From NCBI RefSeq assembly GCF_902459465.1, contig NC_047067.1, positions 17,235,680 to 17,299,679 on the forward strand: DNA of 64,000 bases, written 5' to 3'. This DNA is from Asterias rubens. Its lineage: Eukaryota > Echinodermata > Asteroidea > Forcipulatida > Asteriidae. Positions 23,501 through 30,770 of the stretch are shown in pieces. A model generated the notes under the pieces. The model saw nothing but the letters and a program-made list of their open reading frames with translations. It did not search any database and had not been told where the DNA came from. The position numbers and the translations under genes are program-made. Each line of letters opens with the position of its first letter. Position 1 is the stretch's first letter.

Positions 23501-24328
23501 CCCACTTAAAAAAAGTCCAATACTTCTCCAACATACTTCATTTTATTCCTTACATTTGTGGAATTACTATGACACATAAGAAACAGGGCTTACTAAATGA
23601 TGACTTTGTCCAGATGTGATGATTTGAAAATTGGTCAAAAAAAACGTGAACACAAATTACATTTACCGTGACATACTCTTAGCGTTAAGGACATGTATCG
23701 AAGGTGGGCTGTAATGGTGACAGTGATGAGACCGATGTTAAAAGCAGAGCCATTAACAGCTCAACAAGGAAGGTGGGCTATTAAAAGTTACAATATAAAA
23801 GAATAAATCAAACTACAATACAATATTTATCAGTACGAGTTGGGAAAAGTGTCCGTATGGCGCCACCACTTTTTCATTCGATATAAAATATAGGAACTTA
23901 TTTTTACCTGATTGATATATCCCTTTTTGTAAAAATGAGTGAAAAAGTGGTGGTGCCATACGGAAAGTTATCCACGAGTTGAAACAAAAACAAATTGTAA
24001 AAATTTCTTTGGGTACGAGTTGACTTGGGTACGAGTTGACTCGGGTATGAGTTGACTCGGGTACGAGTTGACTTAGGTACGAATTGACTTGGGTACGAGT
24101 TGACTTGGGTACGAGTTGACCCGAGTTCATGGCGCCCTACGCCCTACGGGTAAGCATACGGAAAGTTGTCCCTACATTATTTCATTAATAGAATGAAAAA
24201 GTGGTGGCGGGATACGGACATTTTTCCTTAAAATATGTTAGGCCTTCGATGGTTAGGCAAAAACAAAACAAAAACTTACCAAGCGGCAAGAGTTGCGATT
24301 GATTCGTGGTTGTTGTGGCGGCTGCCAT
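17517..24328 (-). CDS. LSM5: LSM5, complete gene in five coding exons (U6 snRNA-associated Sm-like protein)
   Basis: Coding exons in transcript order are 24328-24280, 20408-20313, 19354-19327, 18174-18102 and 17549-17517, joined by introns of phase 1, 1, 2 and 0. The product is 92 residues; human LSm5 has 91. It starts MAAATTTTNQSQLLPL, then ELVDKCIGSRIHIVM, the Sm1 region with GTLLGFDDFVNMVLEDV and the Sm2 region with ILLNGNNITMLIPG, and ends SEGPEV. LSm5 is a subunit of the LSm2-8 ring, which binds the 3' oligo(U) end of U6 snRNA in the nucleus, and of the LSm1-7 ring, which acts in cytoplasmic mRNA decay. All splice sites are GT/AG; the donor of exon 2 (GTATCC) is weak. The introns are full of MITEs and SINEs, so the gene spans nearly 7 kb for 279 coding bases. 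Identity is certain from family sequence; the exact splice model is inferred. Confidence 0.95.
17575..18066 (+). mobile_element. MITE family 1 remnant split by an inserted foldback element
   Basis: The left part (17580-17649) holds the family's right-hand blocks (GAGTTCAAATTTTCACAGAT, ATATGTTGGGATACACCAAG). After the foldback element at 17650-18012 the rest resumes (TTGACAATTACC, GTGTCC, GCCTTTAAAG). The left end of the copy is missing. This gives a clear order of insertion: family 1 first, foldback later. Confidence 0.75.
17650..18012. mobile_element. foldback element (TTAAAGGAACACGTTGCC ends), about 363 bp
   Basis: The two halves are complementary over most of their length. Left: TTAAAGGAACACGTTGCCTT, GAGTTGGTCTAT, AAAATGCATATGG, GTGGTTTTCCTTTTAC. 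Right: GTAAAAGGAAAACCGTG, CATATGCATTTTATAAC, GACCAACTCGACTGATCC, AAGGCATTGTGTTTC. It lies in LSM5 intron 4. A 3' half copy lies at 37683-37934 and a 5' scrap at 27527-27590. Confidence 0.85.
18102..18174 (-). CDS. LSM5: LSM5 coding exon 4 (Sm2 region)
   Basis: Acceptor TTTCAG, donor ATG then GTGAGT. It supplies the last base of a Phe codon and then ELTAEGRRVTKLDQ and ILLNGNNITM, the region before Sm2 and most of the Sm2 RNA-binding loop (NG pair). Confidence 0.95.
18360..18502 (-). mobile_element. tRNA-derived SINE, minus strand
   Basis: On the minus strand it reads GGTGGCCTAGTTGGTAAGAC (A-box-like, 18484-18495) followed about 40 bases later by GGGTTTGAACCC (B-box-like, 18443-18454). This is the internal Pol III promoter layout of a tRNA. 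The spacing and flanks do not fold into a proper tRNA, so a SINE head is the better reading. Confidence 0.6.
18607..18860 (+). mobile_element. probable SINE with L2/CR1-like tail, plus strand
   Basis: The head contains GTCGTGGCCGAACGGGCA (A-box-like, as in Ser/Leu tRNA-derived SINEs). The tail (AAGCGCTTTGAGACATGG, AAAGTGCTATATAAA, then TTATTGTTATT) resembles L2/CR1 LINE 3' ends, which end in ATT-type repeats; the LINE copy at 41.8 kb ends similarly. The B box is degenerate. Confidence 0.5.
18908..19298 (-). mobile_element. MITE family 1 copy, minus orientation
   Basis: Begins ACAGTGGACACTATTGGTAA and ends AATTACCAATAGTGTCTCTG, with inner blocks reversed relative to the other copies (CATATGCATAAAATA, GAGCCGTTTCTCACAATG). 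It lies in LSM5 intron 3, directly downstream of exon 3. Its 120-residue ORF is the element itself, not a gene. Confidence 0.9.
19327..19354 (-). CDS. LSM5: LSM5 coding exon 3 (28-base micro-exon)
   Basis: Acceptor CCCAG, donor GTAAGT. It completes the Asn codon left open by exon 2, encodes MVLEDVVE and opens a Phe codon. These residues match the end of Sm1 in LSm5 (NMVLEDVTEF in human). Both splice sites and both phases fit. Confidence 0.93.
19507..19616. repeat. inverted repeat (ATAACACCATGTGAGTGAAT arms)
   Basis: Arms GCTATAACACCATGTGAGTG / CACACATGGTGTTACAGC with AATATCT / AGATATT inside. A small foldback element or MITE; no coding capacity. Confidence 0.65.
19930..20010 (+). pseudogene. 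possible THAP-type zinc finger start, fragment
   Basis: A 26-residue ORF begins MPIKCIAAGCSG, which resembles the first Cys pair of THAP domains (M-P-x-x-C-x-x-x-x-C). It stops at a TAA and nothing THAP-like follows. It may be a first-exon remnant of a THAP-bearing transposon or gene, or chance. Nearby CGTCAATCGAGGCAGAC and GCCTCGATCGACGTCA are inverted, which favours a repeat. Confidence 0.25.
20313..20408 (-). CDS. LSM5: LSM5 coding exon 2 (helix and Sm1)
   Basis: After the acceptor CCTTTAG it completes a Glu codon and encodes LVDKCIGSRIHIVM, KSDKEIVGTLLGFDDFV and the first base of Asn. Apart from the first joined codon it matches human LSm5 essentially residue for residue. The donor GTATCC is weak, but the next exon matches in phase and sequence. 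Confidence 0.95.
20646..20803 (+). repeat. tandem duplication of about 85 bp
   Basis: TTTATGAGCCGAGCCAATGT through GTTAAGTTTGCCTGTCTCAA, each copy ending in a T run and a G run, occurs twice in a row. The second copy lacks a few bases. It lies in LSM5 intron 1. Confidence 0.8.
20816..21075. repeat. inverted repeat pair (CCATGGAGCTATATAG arms)
   Basis: The left arm holds CCATGGAGCTATATAGCTCC and AAGACTTGGTTCCAAGTCTT. The right arm holds AAGACTTGAATCAAGTCTA and GTAGCTCCATGG. Each arm is itself partly palindromic. A decayed foldback element is likely. Confidence 0.6.
21126..21232. repeat. inverted repeat, about 107 bp
   Basis: TATAGAAAGCAACTCCACTC at one end and GTGGAGTGAATTATGGCC through TTTCTATA at the other are imperfect complements. 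Small foldback element in LSM5 intron 1. Confidence 0.55.
21455..21655. mobile_element. foldback MITE, about 200 bp
   Basis: The arms are complementary over about 65 bases: left includes GCCGAACTGCC, TTGGACTAAACCGATCTGTG and GGGGTGTTACAAACCC; right includes GGGTTTGTAACACCCC, CAGAATGGTTTAGTCC and CTCGGCAGTCCG. No ORF. It lies in LSM5 intron 1. Confidence 0.8.
21656..22309. other. LSM5 intron 1, no feature
   Basis: No ORF, exon or clear repeat recognised. Confidence 0.5.
22310..22345. repeat. hairpin with TGACGTC arms
   Basis: AGGACGTCAGT and ACTGACGTCCT face each other across a 12-base loop. It could form a stem in RNA or DNA. The TGACGTC core resembles a CREB/ATF site, but no regulatory role can be shown. 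Confidence 0.5.
22441..22583 (-). repeat. 16-bp array, left (complement of the array at 24013)
   Basis: About eight to nine units of CAACTCGTACCCAAGT with small variants and one interruption (AAAATATT). They are the reverse complement of the units at 24013-24124. The pair brackets 1.4 kb. Confidence 0.85.
23351..23780. repeat. inverted repeat, arms of about 103 bp
   Basis: The left arm 23351-23455 and right arm 23678-23780 are near-perfect complements, including CGATGTTAAAAGC, GTGACAGTGATGAGACC and CGAAGGTGGGCTGTAATGG. The loop is about 222 bp. It forms the inner part of the 22.4-24.1 kb structure. Confidence 0.85.
23840..23971. mobile_element. foldback MITE, second copy of the 9053 element
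   Basis: TATGGCGCCACCACTTTTTC and GAAAAAGTGGTGGTGCCATA ends, with an interior related to that of 9053-9182 in reverse (GATATATCCCTTTTTGTAAA). It appears to have inserted in the right 16-bp array. Confidence 0.85.
24013..24124 (+). repeat. 16-bp array, right, seven units
   Basis: Seven units of GTACGAGTTGACTTGG with one or two changes each. Inverted relative to 22441-22583. Confidence 0.9.
24150..24228. mobile_element. partial foldback MITE (third copy of the 9053 family)
   Basis: CATACGGAAAGTTGTCC, GAATGAAAAAGTGGTGGC and ATACGGACATTTTTCC are recognisable; one arm is largely missing. It lies 50 bases downstream of LSM5 exon 1's donor. Confidence 0.6.
24280..24328 (-). CDS. LSM5: LSM5 coding exon 1
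   Basis: ATG at 24328-24326, then MAAATTTTNQSQLLPL and the first base of a Glu codon, followed by a consensus donor GTAAGT. The pattern (Met-Ala-Ala, Thr run, Asn, Gln-Leu-Leu-Pro-Leu) is that of the LSm5 N-terminus (MAANATTNPSQLLPL in human), and the phase fits exon 2 exactly. Confidence 0.95.
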
Positions 24329-24525
24329 TTTGATTTTGCGAGCTCACCCAAAAAAACTCAATCGCTTGGTGGCGCTATGCATATACGGTCTCCTTTTCCG
24401 TCTACACCGACCCGCCGAAACCATAGAGTTCTGCCCGAATCGCATCAGGCTGAAAACGCGGCTAGGGAGCTATCACTGAAACCGATAACGTAGTGTGTGC
24501 TTGTTCGTGAATGCTGAGAATTCCG
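24329..24525. promoter_or_regulatory. candidate two-way promoter and + strand non-coding first exon
   Basis: About 200 bases between the LSM5 start codon and a plus-strand donor (CCG then GTAAGA at 24526). The stretch is richer in CpG and GC than its surroundings. No TATA box is clear. A plus-strand transcript would have an exon ending at 24525. The first convincing downstream plus-strand acceptor with coding sequence is CPT1's at 44143, whose exon begins with 24 bases of 5' UTR. The link to CPT1 is inference. Confidence 0.4.
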
Positions 24526-24966
24526 GTAAGAAAACTTCCTCTTTTTATGCGATTATGTTTTCCGTATTAAACCAAATTACACAAATCAAATTTGAACTGA
24601 CTATGCATGCTGGTTTGAAGTTTCTGTCTTTATTAGTAAAATAGCTTTGGGTATAGTGTATTGTCGAAAACAATTTCATGAAAACAGTTTTTTTTTAACC
24701 CAACAGCGACAACGTCACTGGTTTACTGCACTGCTGTGATAAACTAACTAGAAAAAATGTATCAATGAAAACATAGATTGTTGCTGTGGGTGTGACCTCT
24801 GTACTCATTGCACTAAGTTCAGTCAGGGTATACACTTAAGAGGCTACCGCTTATCTATTATCATTTTAATTATCTGAATTGTCAATTGAATCTTCAAGTC
24901 CAGCAGAAGAACAGATCAGTAGGGAATCCGGCACTTTTGAGGTTTTTCCAGAGCACCTCATCAAAA

Positions 24967-25265
24967 TTGATATCAATGGAAAGCTTGTCCCATGAGTAAT
25001 TTGATAGTAAAAAAAGGATTGCCATAGGTTCATTATTAACAAAGTTATGCTCGTAGCTCGTTTAAACGTTGCTTTTTGGGGGGAGGGTGTCTGTCATATA
25101 TTTGAATCAATTTTTGTTTAGCGCACATAGTACATACACACAATTGGTATTAATGGAAAGTTTGTCTTATGTAAGTTGATAGTAACAAAAATACTGCCAT
25201 AGGTTCATTATTTACAAAGTTATGCTCGTTTAAATTTTTTTTATGGGGTGGGGGGGAGGGGTGTC
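24967..25265 (+). repeat. diverged tandem duplication, unit about 175 bp
   Basis: Both copies carry TTGATATCAATGGAAAG or its variant, then GATAGTAA, GCCATAGGTTCATTATT, ACAAAGTTATGCTCG and a G-run ending GGGTGTC. Confidence 0.75.
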
Positions 25266-26082
25266 TTCATGTAATTCAAATTTATAAATTTCAACATTTG
25301 TTAAAACCAGGGACTTAAAGCACTTGGCAACAAAATTGGTCGATCCAATACTGCACGATAAGTTTCAAAATAGATAAATAAATAAATTTTAAACATGAGT
25401 CATGAGTGTTAATCTGATGTCACTCTTGAGTATTTTTGTTTGTTTGGTGTCCTTTGCTGTTCCCTTGATAATAAAACCATGATTTAACACCAAAAAAAAA
25501 AAAAAAATTGATGATGTGCTTCAAGTTTAATTATTGATTCTCAGTTGAGGATGTTCTGTGGGACCAGCAAAAATATTTAATCTTAAAGTTTAACCACGTA
25601 ACCATGGCATAATCGCTAACACGCAGTTTAAAATGGAGGGGCTGTAATACTTGCCGTCAACCTGCCGTCAATTCGCTTGGTGCTGTCAACTAAGCTCTTA
25701 CTGTCAACTTGCCGTTTACTCCTCCAATATTAAATTAAAATCCACAAAAGAGGCAGAGAACTGAAAATATTTGCTACAGAAAATTTTCATAAGTTTGAGG
25801 TTACATTTCAGTTCTATAATTGAGTTTTTCCCTTGCGAAAAATCTCAATCAGCAAAGCCGTCGGCCGACATCTTGCTTTTCACTTAGCTTGCACAGGATG
25901 GAAAACAGAGGGCGCTTTCCTGCACATGGAATAGTCTTAGCTCAATACGCTAATGATCGTTACCGTGAATATCAACCTCGTCCCCATAGTTTACTTTTTA
26001 AACCATCTCGACAAGCACCCTTGTAACCGCTCGACACATCCTGGGGACGAGGTTGTGTTGCTCATATGTAAAGGCCGGTTTA

Positions 26083-26213
26083 TACTATAGTCGGTCGCGT
26101 GATGGTTGCGCGAGGGAAATCTTGCGCGCAATCCTAAGACTGAGGCCTAAAAACTGTGTCTTTTTATGATTGCACGTCAAGATTTCAATCGCGCGACCGA
26201 CTATAAACTGACA
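26083..26213. mobile_element. foldback element, about 131 bp
   Basis: Arms TTTATACTATAGTCGGTCGC and GCGACCGACTATAAACTG, with GTTGCGCGAG and CAATCGCGC inside. No ORF. Confidence 0.75.
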
Positions 26214-26994
26214 CTTATGTACATCCCTTCCTGTAATTTGCTCACTGACGTCTTCTGCCAAGACTACTCAAATACTGCCATCTGCGTAGTGGTTGTGTTG
26301 ACGACGGCTTGACGACAAATAGTAGAACAGAAAATGGAAAACTCAAAAGGATAAAAATGGAGTCTGGACCTGCCTCCAAGAAATGGGCTTGCGCTAATAA
26401 AATGCACACGCGTTTACAACAAAACTTATGGATTCATTTTGTAGCGGTGACCCTAACACATATGATGATACCCCTATTGGACTTTATTTGGTTTTAGATT
26501 TTCAGTAATCAACGAAATGAAATGAACCTGACACCAATCTGAAACAAATTTGACAAACAATACAAAGTTTGAGACAAATTTTCTTACCTTTTAAAAGCCT
26601 AAATGTTTATAACTTTCTCACGATCGGAACACTTATTTCTCTACAACATTTGTGTGAAATATAAATCTTGTGTCACCATCCTTTCACGAGAAATTAAGGT
26701 GAAAATGAGAACACATCGTCATGTGAAAAAAATACAAAATGGATGCGGCCGCGTTAGCGGTGGTTGTCTGAAGGCAAAGGTTAATCGAAAATTTTCTCAT
26801 CTTAAGTGCACGTAAGTTGAAAAACAAAACAATAAATGATCACAACTCATGATCCTGAACAACATAAGGTAATTTGGAGCAACTAAAGCGCCGTATATGT
26901 ACATGTGTGTGTAGCACTTTTTCATCGATGAAGTTTGCCCTTTTTTACGTGTGACAGATACAAATACCCAAAAGGGTACAACAGTTTTAAAAGT

Positions 26995-27354
26995 TTTAAA
27001 GCCATTGGACACTTTCAGTACAGAAAAAAATTAAAAGTTCACAGATTTACAAATAATTTACAGGATTTACAGAAGGTAATGGTGAAAGACTTCCCTTGAA
27101 ATATCATTCCATGAAATGCTTTACTTTTTGAGAAACATAAAAACAATTATCAATTCTTGATTATCAAGAATTACGGATTAATTTTAAACACATGTCATGA
27201 CATTGTGAAACGTGCGGAAACGAGGGTGGGTGCTCTCCGGACTCCGATGACTGATTGAGCCTAAATTTTCACAAGTTTGTTATTTTAAGTTGTGATACAC
27301 GGAGTGTGGGCCTTGGACAATACTGTTTACCGAAAGTGTCCAATGGCTTTAAAA
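26995..27354 (+). mobile_element. MITE family 2, full copy
   Basis: Terminal inverted repeats TTTTAAAGCCATTGGACACT and AGTGTCCAATGGCTTTAAAA are perfect over 20 bases. Inner blocks include GAAACGTGCGGAAACGAGG and GATTGAGCCTAAATTTTCAC. No coding capacity. The ends carry TTAA, as in family 1. Confidence 0.88.
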
Positions 27355-27526
27355 GTAATTGAATTTTCCGAAAGATTTTGGGGACAGTTTTCTGGTTTGG
27401 AATTATATGCCCACTTTATTAAGAAAATAGTGTGATATTTAGGTGCAAGTTTTTTGTTAAAGTAAAGTGGAGTTATAAAGCCTAAAACCAAAACAATCAA
27501 GCATCAGTGGTCAGAAAGTTTAATTA

Positions 27527-27590
27527 AGGGGACACGTTGCATTGGATCAGGCAAGTTGGTCTATGAAAAGCGTTTGAAAGCTTAGATGTA
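27527..27590 (+). mobile_element. fragment of the 17650 foldback family
   Basis: TTAAGGGGACACGTTGCATT, GGATCAGGCAAGTTGGTC and TATGAAAAGCGTTTGAAAG match the left end of that family; the rest is absent. Confidence 0.7.
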
Positions 27591-28105
27591 ATAATTGACT
27601 CTGTTCAATTGTATAAAATTAGTATTTTCCCTTCAATCAAACTGACGCATAATATTATCAAACTCATATTTATACAGCCTGTCGAATGTTGATAAGACTC
27701 TTTGTTTAGTAACAATAAACATTGATTTGATTTATCAGATGAGTCAAATATCAGTTATTTATACTAGATCCTTTTGTGGAAGTACATTTTTGGAGACCTC
27801 TCTATCATATCACAAAACGTGAAAATGTGATCTTAGAACTTTGAATTGATCCTAAATGCTAATTCTATTGTCCTGTTCTATTGTACAAGATTTGTTTAAA
27901 ACCTGCAAATACACTGTGTGCATTCTGTTTGGCAATTCAAGTTCATTGCTGATTTGACAGAAGGTACTTTATGGAAAACTGCAAAGTGTCCAAATTCGTG
28001 TATGCCGTAAAAAAGTTACACGTACATTGTAGCTCTCCATTCGCTAACCTGCATCTGAAAATTGAAATCATTATAAGTGAATGTAAAAATTACACCATCT
28101 CATCT
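27591..28105. other. no gene seen
   Basis: AT-rich; no ORF or repeat assigned. Confidence 0.5.
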
Positions 28106-28355
28106 GGGCCCAATTTCATGGCTCTGCTTACCGCCGAATTCTGCGCTAACGATTGCGATTCCCCGCTTACGTGCAAGCGCCGAATTTCTGCGCTAGCCTT
28201 GTAAGCGTAGAATGCCTAGTAACGTGAAGTACGCACGCGCAGAAGCCAAAATTCGCCGCTAACACGTGAAATACGCTTGCCGTAAGCACAGAATTCCCTG
28301 CTTCTGCAAGCGCCGATTCTGTGCTTACGGTAAGCAGAGCCATGAAATTGGACCC
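28106..28355. mobile_element. foldback element (GGGCCCAATTTCATGGCTC ends)
   Basis: Ends GGGCCCAATTTCATGGCTCT and AGAGCCATGAAATTGGACCC are inverted. The interior is a run of short repeats of GCTTAC, GCGCTAAC and CGCCGAATTCTG in both orientations. A related outer shell is at 62803-63417. Confidence 0.8.
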
Positions 28356-28935
28356 TGATTCATTCCTGTCCTTCAATTTACTGTAGGAGAAGGAAGCCGT
28401 AGTATGTAGTGGTTAGGTCCATTGCATAGACTGCTGTCGCTGAGGTCAAACAATGGACAAGTTTGATATCAGAAATGGTCAACCTTTACTAAAGGAACAT
28501 TACAGAATTGGTTTTGCTGACAAAACAGTTCCTGTAATCAATCAGATAGGATTTAAGCTGACAAACCTGTAGAAGTTTGAGATCGCTCGGCCATCTGGGT
28601 CACGAGAAAATAGTGAAAAATCGATTCATATTTTTGCATGGAAACATCGATGCAAAAAGAAAAATAAATAAAAACGCTCACTGAGCGAAAAACTCCAAAG
28701 ATTATTTAGTTGTTCTCAACAAATATGACATTTTTGACAATAATATTTCATGGAAAGTTTTCTACTATCACCATCATTTGACCGTGTAAGTTTTATGTTA
28801 ATCTGTGATCTTCACGATTTTTGTTCTTACCATTATTGAGGGCGCCCCACTGGATGGCAGCACCTCCACCATACTTGTTGAGTTTTTGGATATTTTTTAA
28901 ATATTTTTTCTATGTTTCAACTGTCTCTTCATTAT
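28356..28935. other. no gene seen
   Basis: No ORF or repeat assigned. Confidence 0.5.
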
Positions 28936-29033
28936 ACAATTGTTGCACGCTGTGACGGGGTCCATGGCGTTTTGTACACCCGAGGGGGAAAATGGCACCC
29001 GGGCGAAGCCGTGGGTGCCATTTTCCTCCGAGG
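28936..29033 (+). mobile_element. palindromic MITE, truncated copy
   Basis: It matches the first two thirds of the element at 29242-29382 (CAATTGTTGCACGCTGTGAC to CATTTTCCTCCGAGG) and then breaks off. Confidence 0.8.
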
Positions 29034-29241
29034 TTTTTTTTCCTCCCCTTAAAAGGGGCTGTGTCGTCACATCATCCAAAGCAGGACTGTAATACATTGA
29101 ATTGTAAACTCTCACCCAGTCTACTGCTTGCACACACTCTCCATTGATTTTCATACGTTCACATGCATTAGTAAGAGTTCATAATTCCATGTACAGACAG
29201 GCTGCTTCGATAATGACAACACAGCCCCTGTAATCAATATA

Positions 29242-29382
29242 CAATTGTTGCACCCTGTGACGGGGTCCATGGCGTTTTGTACACCCGAGGGGGAAAATGG
29301 CACCCGGGCGAAGCCGTGGGTGCCATTTTCCTCCGAGGGTGAACAAAACCCATGGACCCCAGTCACAGCGTGCAACAATTGT
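29242..29382. mobile_element. palindromic MITE, full copy, about 141 bp
   Basis: The whole element folds on itself: ACAATTGTTGCACCCTGTGA pairs with TCACAGCGTGCAACAATTG, GGGTCCATGG with CCATGGACCC and GGAAAATGGCACCC with GGGTGCCATTTTCC, the centre being GGCGAAGCC. ORFs on both strands are by-products of the palindrome. Confidence 0.85.
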
Positions 29383-29541
29383 TTTGTTATACCTTTGTAT
29401 AATTGTTTGTTCCTCTTCTCGAAGTTCTGTTGTCATCTTCAAACACTACGACGGACTATTCATTGTTTAATTAGCAGACGAACAAGGAACAATTCCCACG
29501 TACCCGCGGTTGTTTCGTACACAGCGCTGGGAACGATCAAG

Positions 29542-29565
29542 GTGATGTACACCGGTGTACATCAC
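29542..29565. repeat. 24-bp perfect palindrome
   Basis: GTGATGTACACC followed directly by its complement. It could be a dimeric protein-binding site or a cruciform; nothing else supports a function. Confidence 0.6.
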
Positions 29566-30173
29566 TTTTCATGTTACCCGGCCCGTCGAGCCATGTAACA
29601 TGCGTTTTTATTGCGCGTCACATGATTGGTTCTCGACCAATCAAACTTCACAGTTTGTTACCGAGGTATAACAATACCAAATGTTTACCAGTTGAAGAGT
29701 TGCTGGTCTGGATTCCACTAGACTTTTATCAATTTGTTTGGTTGCTGATTTGTTTGAGATATTGGAGTCGACAATTTTGAATATTTTCAAATTTCTTCGG
29801 GACCTGGTCACCCAGCCTCATCAATCTTGTTGCTAATGACATACACCATCTGGAAGTGTGTCTGCTGACCTTGGAGGATGGCTGCCCTGTGTCTACATGT
29901 ACTCATTACCTTGCTGCTTTCCAAAGGCCCATTCACACGAGCGCTGCAAACGAGGGTCCCGTGCGATTTCATACCATCGAAATCGCAAATCCATGTTGTG
30001 TGAATGCTATCTATGTTACGAAATTACCTGGGTTCCGTGTTGTACATAACACAGATGGAGACCTCCTCCAAAAAATCACATCGATGTTATAATCACGGGG
30101 AGCCATCGTCTGAACCGAATGCCTGCAATCGTAATGAGGGACCGCTGCGTTGACACGTGAAGAACTAAGATAA
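29566..30173. other. no gene seen
   Basis: Short ORFs only; no family recognised. Confidence 0.45.
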
Positions 30174-30466
30174 AATGAATAGGGCATATGGCCTTAGCTT
30201 TCGATCCAAACCGGACCTTCTTCAGAGGCATAAAACAAGTACAGACAAATACAAGAGAGGGATTAAGGGAAGGATCCAGAAAGAAGCGAGAAAATAACAG
30301 CCAATCAAAGGTACTATTTCAGAAACAATTGGTGGCTATGAACCAATAGGAGTAACGTGGCGAGGACAAAGGATGTTTAGTATGAAAGGATGGATTGCTG
30401 GACCATAAAAGTGGTAAATACATTGTTCAATAACAATGCAGGGAAACATGAAAGGGTAGAATAAGA
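30174..30466 (-). mobile_element. Penelope-like element, 5'-truncated 3' end
   Basis: It matches 36141-36455 in the same orientation at high identity (ATGAATAGGG, GCTTTCGATCCAAACC, AGGATCCAGAAAGAAGCG, AGGATGGATTGCTGGACC). In the right-hand copy this stretch follows a GIY-YIG reading frame on the minus strand, so it is the element's 3' UTR. AAGATAAA flanks both ends, a likely target-site duplication of about 8 bp. Confidence 0.7.
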
Positions 30467-30469
30467 GCA

Positions 30470-30770
30470 AAGATAAATATTAATGATCATACATAAAAAG
30501 GACCAAAACTCAAATATAACAGACAAACACAAATATATTTAACAGCGCCCTCTATATTGGGCGTAGTTTCATTATATAAGACATGTGCACCCTTTAAGAC
30601 ATAAAAGTCTCATACAAAGGACGTTAACAGCTGTCAAAGGTTTAAATCGGGAACAAAAATCACCGAGCCGTAAATTCAGCCTGGTCTGGCACTTGGTAAT
30701 CATTGCGCATGTTTCGCTGGAAAATATAGAGGGGGACCGACACGTCGCGACGGCGCGATTTTAATTGTAA
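30470..30770 (+). repeat. left arm of a 5.6 kb inverted-repeat pair
   Basis: It matches the reverse complement of about 35745-36110. Shared blocks include AACAGACAAACACAAATATA, TTTAACAGCGCCCTCTATAT, AAAGGACGT and GCACTTGGTAATCATTGCGC. The two arms face each other around 5 kb of other repeats. Confidence 0.8.

Larger units (their letters stand above)
22441..24124. mobile_element. candidate TU/foldback-type element with inverted tandem arrays
   Basis: Two arrays of the same 16-bp unit stand in opposite orientation at 22441-22583 and 24013-24124. Inside is a second inverted pair of about 103 bp (23351-23455 and 23678-23780). A foldback MITE (23840-23971) sits in the right arm between two partial 16-bp units (AGTACGAGTTGG and CACGAGTTG). 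Foldback transposons such as Drosophila FB and the sea urchin TU family have long inverted ends made of short tandem repeats. No coding sequence is seen, so the assignment rests on architecture only. It lies in LSM5 intron 1. Confidence 0.5.
24526..26994. other. no gene seen; small repeats
   Basis: Holds a diverged tandem duplication (24967-25265), an inverted pair around CAACCTCGTCCCCA / TGGGGACGAGGTTG (25968-26065) and a foldback element (26083-26213). A further donor-like site at 26812 (GCAC then GTAAGT) follows a CpG-rich ATG context at 26739, but the frame closes after 9 codons. Confidence 0.45.

Noticed and set aside
26739..26811. First coding exon with a good donor at 26812
   Set aside because: The ATG frame closes after nine codons, before the donor. 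A non-coding exon remains possible but nothing supports it.
28897..29598. Overlapping ORFs on both strands with the shared peptide GTHGFARVPFSP
   Set aside because: They follow the palindromic MITE; the palindrome makes both strands encode similar peptides.
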